DNA of 6,605 nucleotides, from the NCBI GenBank assembly GCA_946549155.1, contig CAMNQN010000186.1, positions 1 through 6,605 of the forward strand. The letters run 5' to 3'. Position 1 is the stretch's first letter; every line of letters starts with the position of its first letter. The DNA is from an uncultured Lachnospiraceae bacterium (GTDB taxonomy: Bacteria > Bacillota > Clostridia > Lachnospirales > Lachnospiraceae). The notes under the pieces are model-generated. The model was not told where the DNA came from, ran no database searches, and worked only from the letters and a program-made list of their open reading frames with translations. A program made the translations under genes and the position numbers. Below, in pieces: positions 6,529 through 6,605 of this stretch.

Positions 6529-6605
6529 TATTCGTGTTTTGTTAAGTAGCAGGACGCAGGAAAAGACGGGGCCAGGCGGGCAGATGCCTCTGGAAAACTG
6601 CTCCG
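6529..6605 (-). repeat. 77-bp inverted repeat, right copy
   Basis: This is the partner of 13-89 in opposite orientation, with the conserved blocks at 6529-6545 and 6550-6561. It reaches the window edge, so its outer boundary is unknown. It lies about 70 bp upstream of the gltBD promoter. Reading both copies in one frame gives similar peptides (YSCFV, QDAG, ASGK). However, this copy has a stop codon after YSCFVK, and the differences are not concentrated at third codon positions, so it does not look protein-coding. Confidence 0.8.

Noticed and set aside
4945..6549. Long plus-strand open frame (534 codons) running antisense to gltB and into its leader
   Set aside because: It mirrors gltB codons over most of its length, has no recognisable domain, and its His/Arg-rich composition is typical of an antisense shadow. 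Its tail simply runs through the non-coding leader.
13..6605. Composite transposon bounded by the 77-bp repeats
   Set aside because: There is no transposase, integrase or resolvase gene in the window, no visible target-site duplication, and the cargo is an ordinary housekeeping operon. The repeat itself is retained as a finding.

Overview
The window carries one complete two-gene operon on the minus strand, gltB (1618-6162) followed by gltD (105-1589). Together they encode the large and small subunits of NADPH-type glutamate synthase (GOGAT). Both genes look intact, and I see no mobile-element gene, CRISPR array, tRNA or rRNA. The Firmicutes-like subunit sequences, strong AGGAGG-type ribosome binding sites, moderately GC-rich coding sequence and an antitermination-style leader suggest a Clostridia species, most likely Lachnospiraceae. 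That assignment is inference, because no phylogenetic marker is present.

Layout, in the direction of transcription (right to left). 6529-6605 holds one copy of a 77-bp repeat. 6457-6528 is non-coding, with one small hairpin and an A/T-rich stretch just upstream of the promoter. 6428-6456 is a good sigma-A type promoter (TTGCTT, 17-bp spacer, TGC then TAGAAT). About 260 nt of untranslated leader follow (roughly 6421-6163). In order, the leader has a structured 5' element (6380-6418), a small hairpin with a six-base loop AAAGGA (6343-6358), an overlapping long terminator with a U-run (6296-6353), a perfect 17-bp palindrome (6227-6243), a smaller palindrome (6190-6202) and the gltB ribosome binding site. 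gltB and gltD are separated by 28 nt, and gltD has its own strong ribosome binding site. After the gltD stop, 1-104 contains the second, inverted copy of the 77-bp repeat and no clear simple terminator.

GltB hydrolyses glutamine at an N-terminal Cys, channels ammonia to an FMN domain and makes glutamate from 2-oxoglutarate. GltD takes electrons from NADPH through FAD and passes them through Fe-S clusters to GltB. The leader looks like a transcription attenuator. The hairpin loop fits the A1/G4 hexaloop recognised by ANTAR-domain antiterminators (NitR/EutV/NasT family) and overlaps the 5' arm of the terminator, so nitrogen status probably decides whether RNA polymerase reads into gltBD.

The items most worth a second look are this attenuator, which lacks a canonical first hairpin, and the pair of inverted 77-bp repeats that bracket the operon at the two ends of the window. 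The genes themselves are ordinary.
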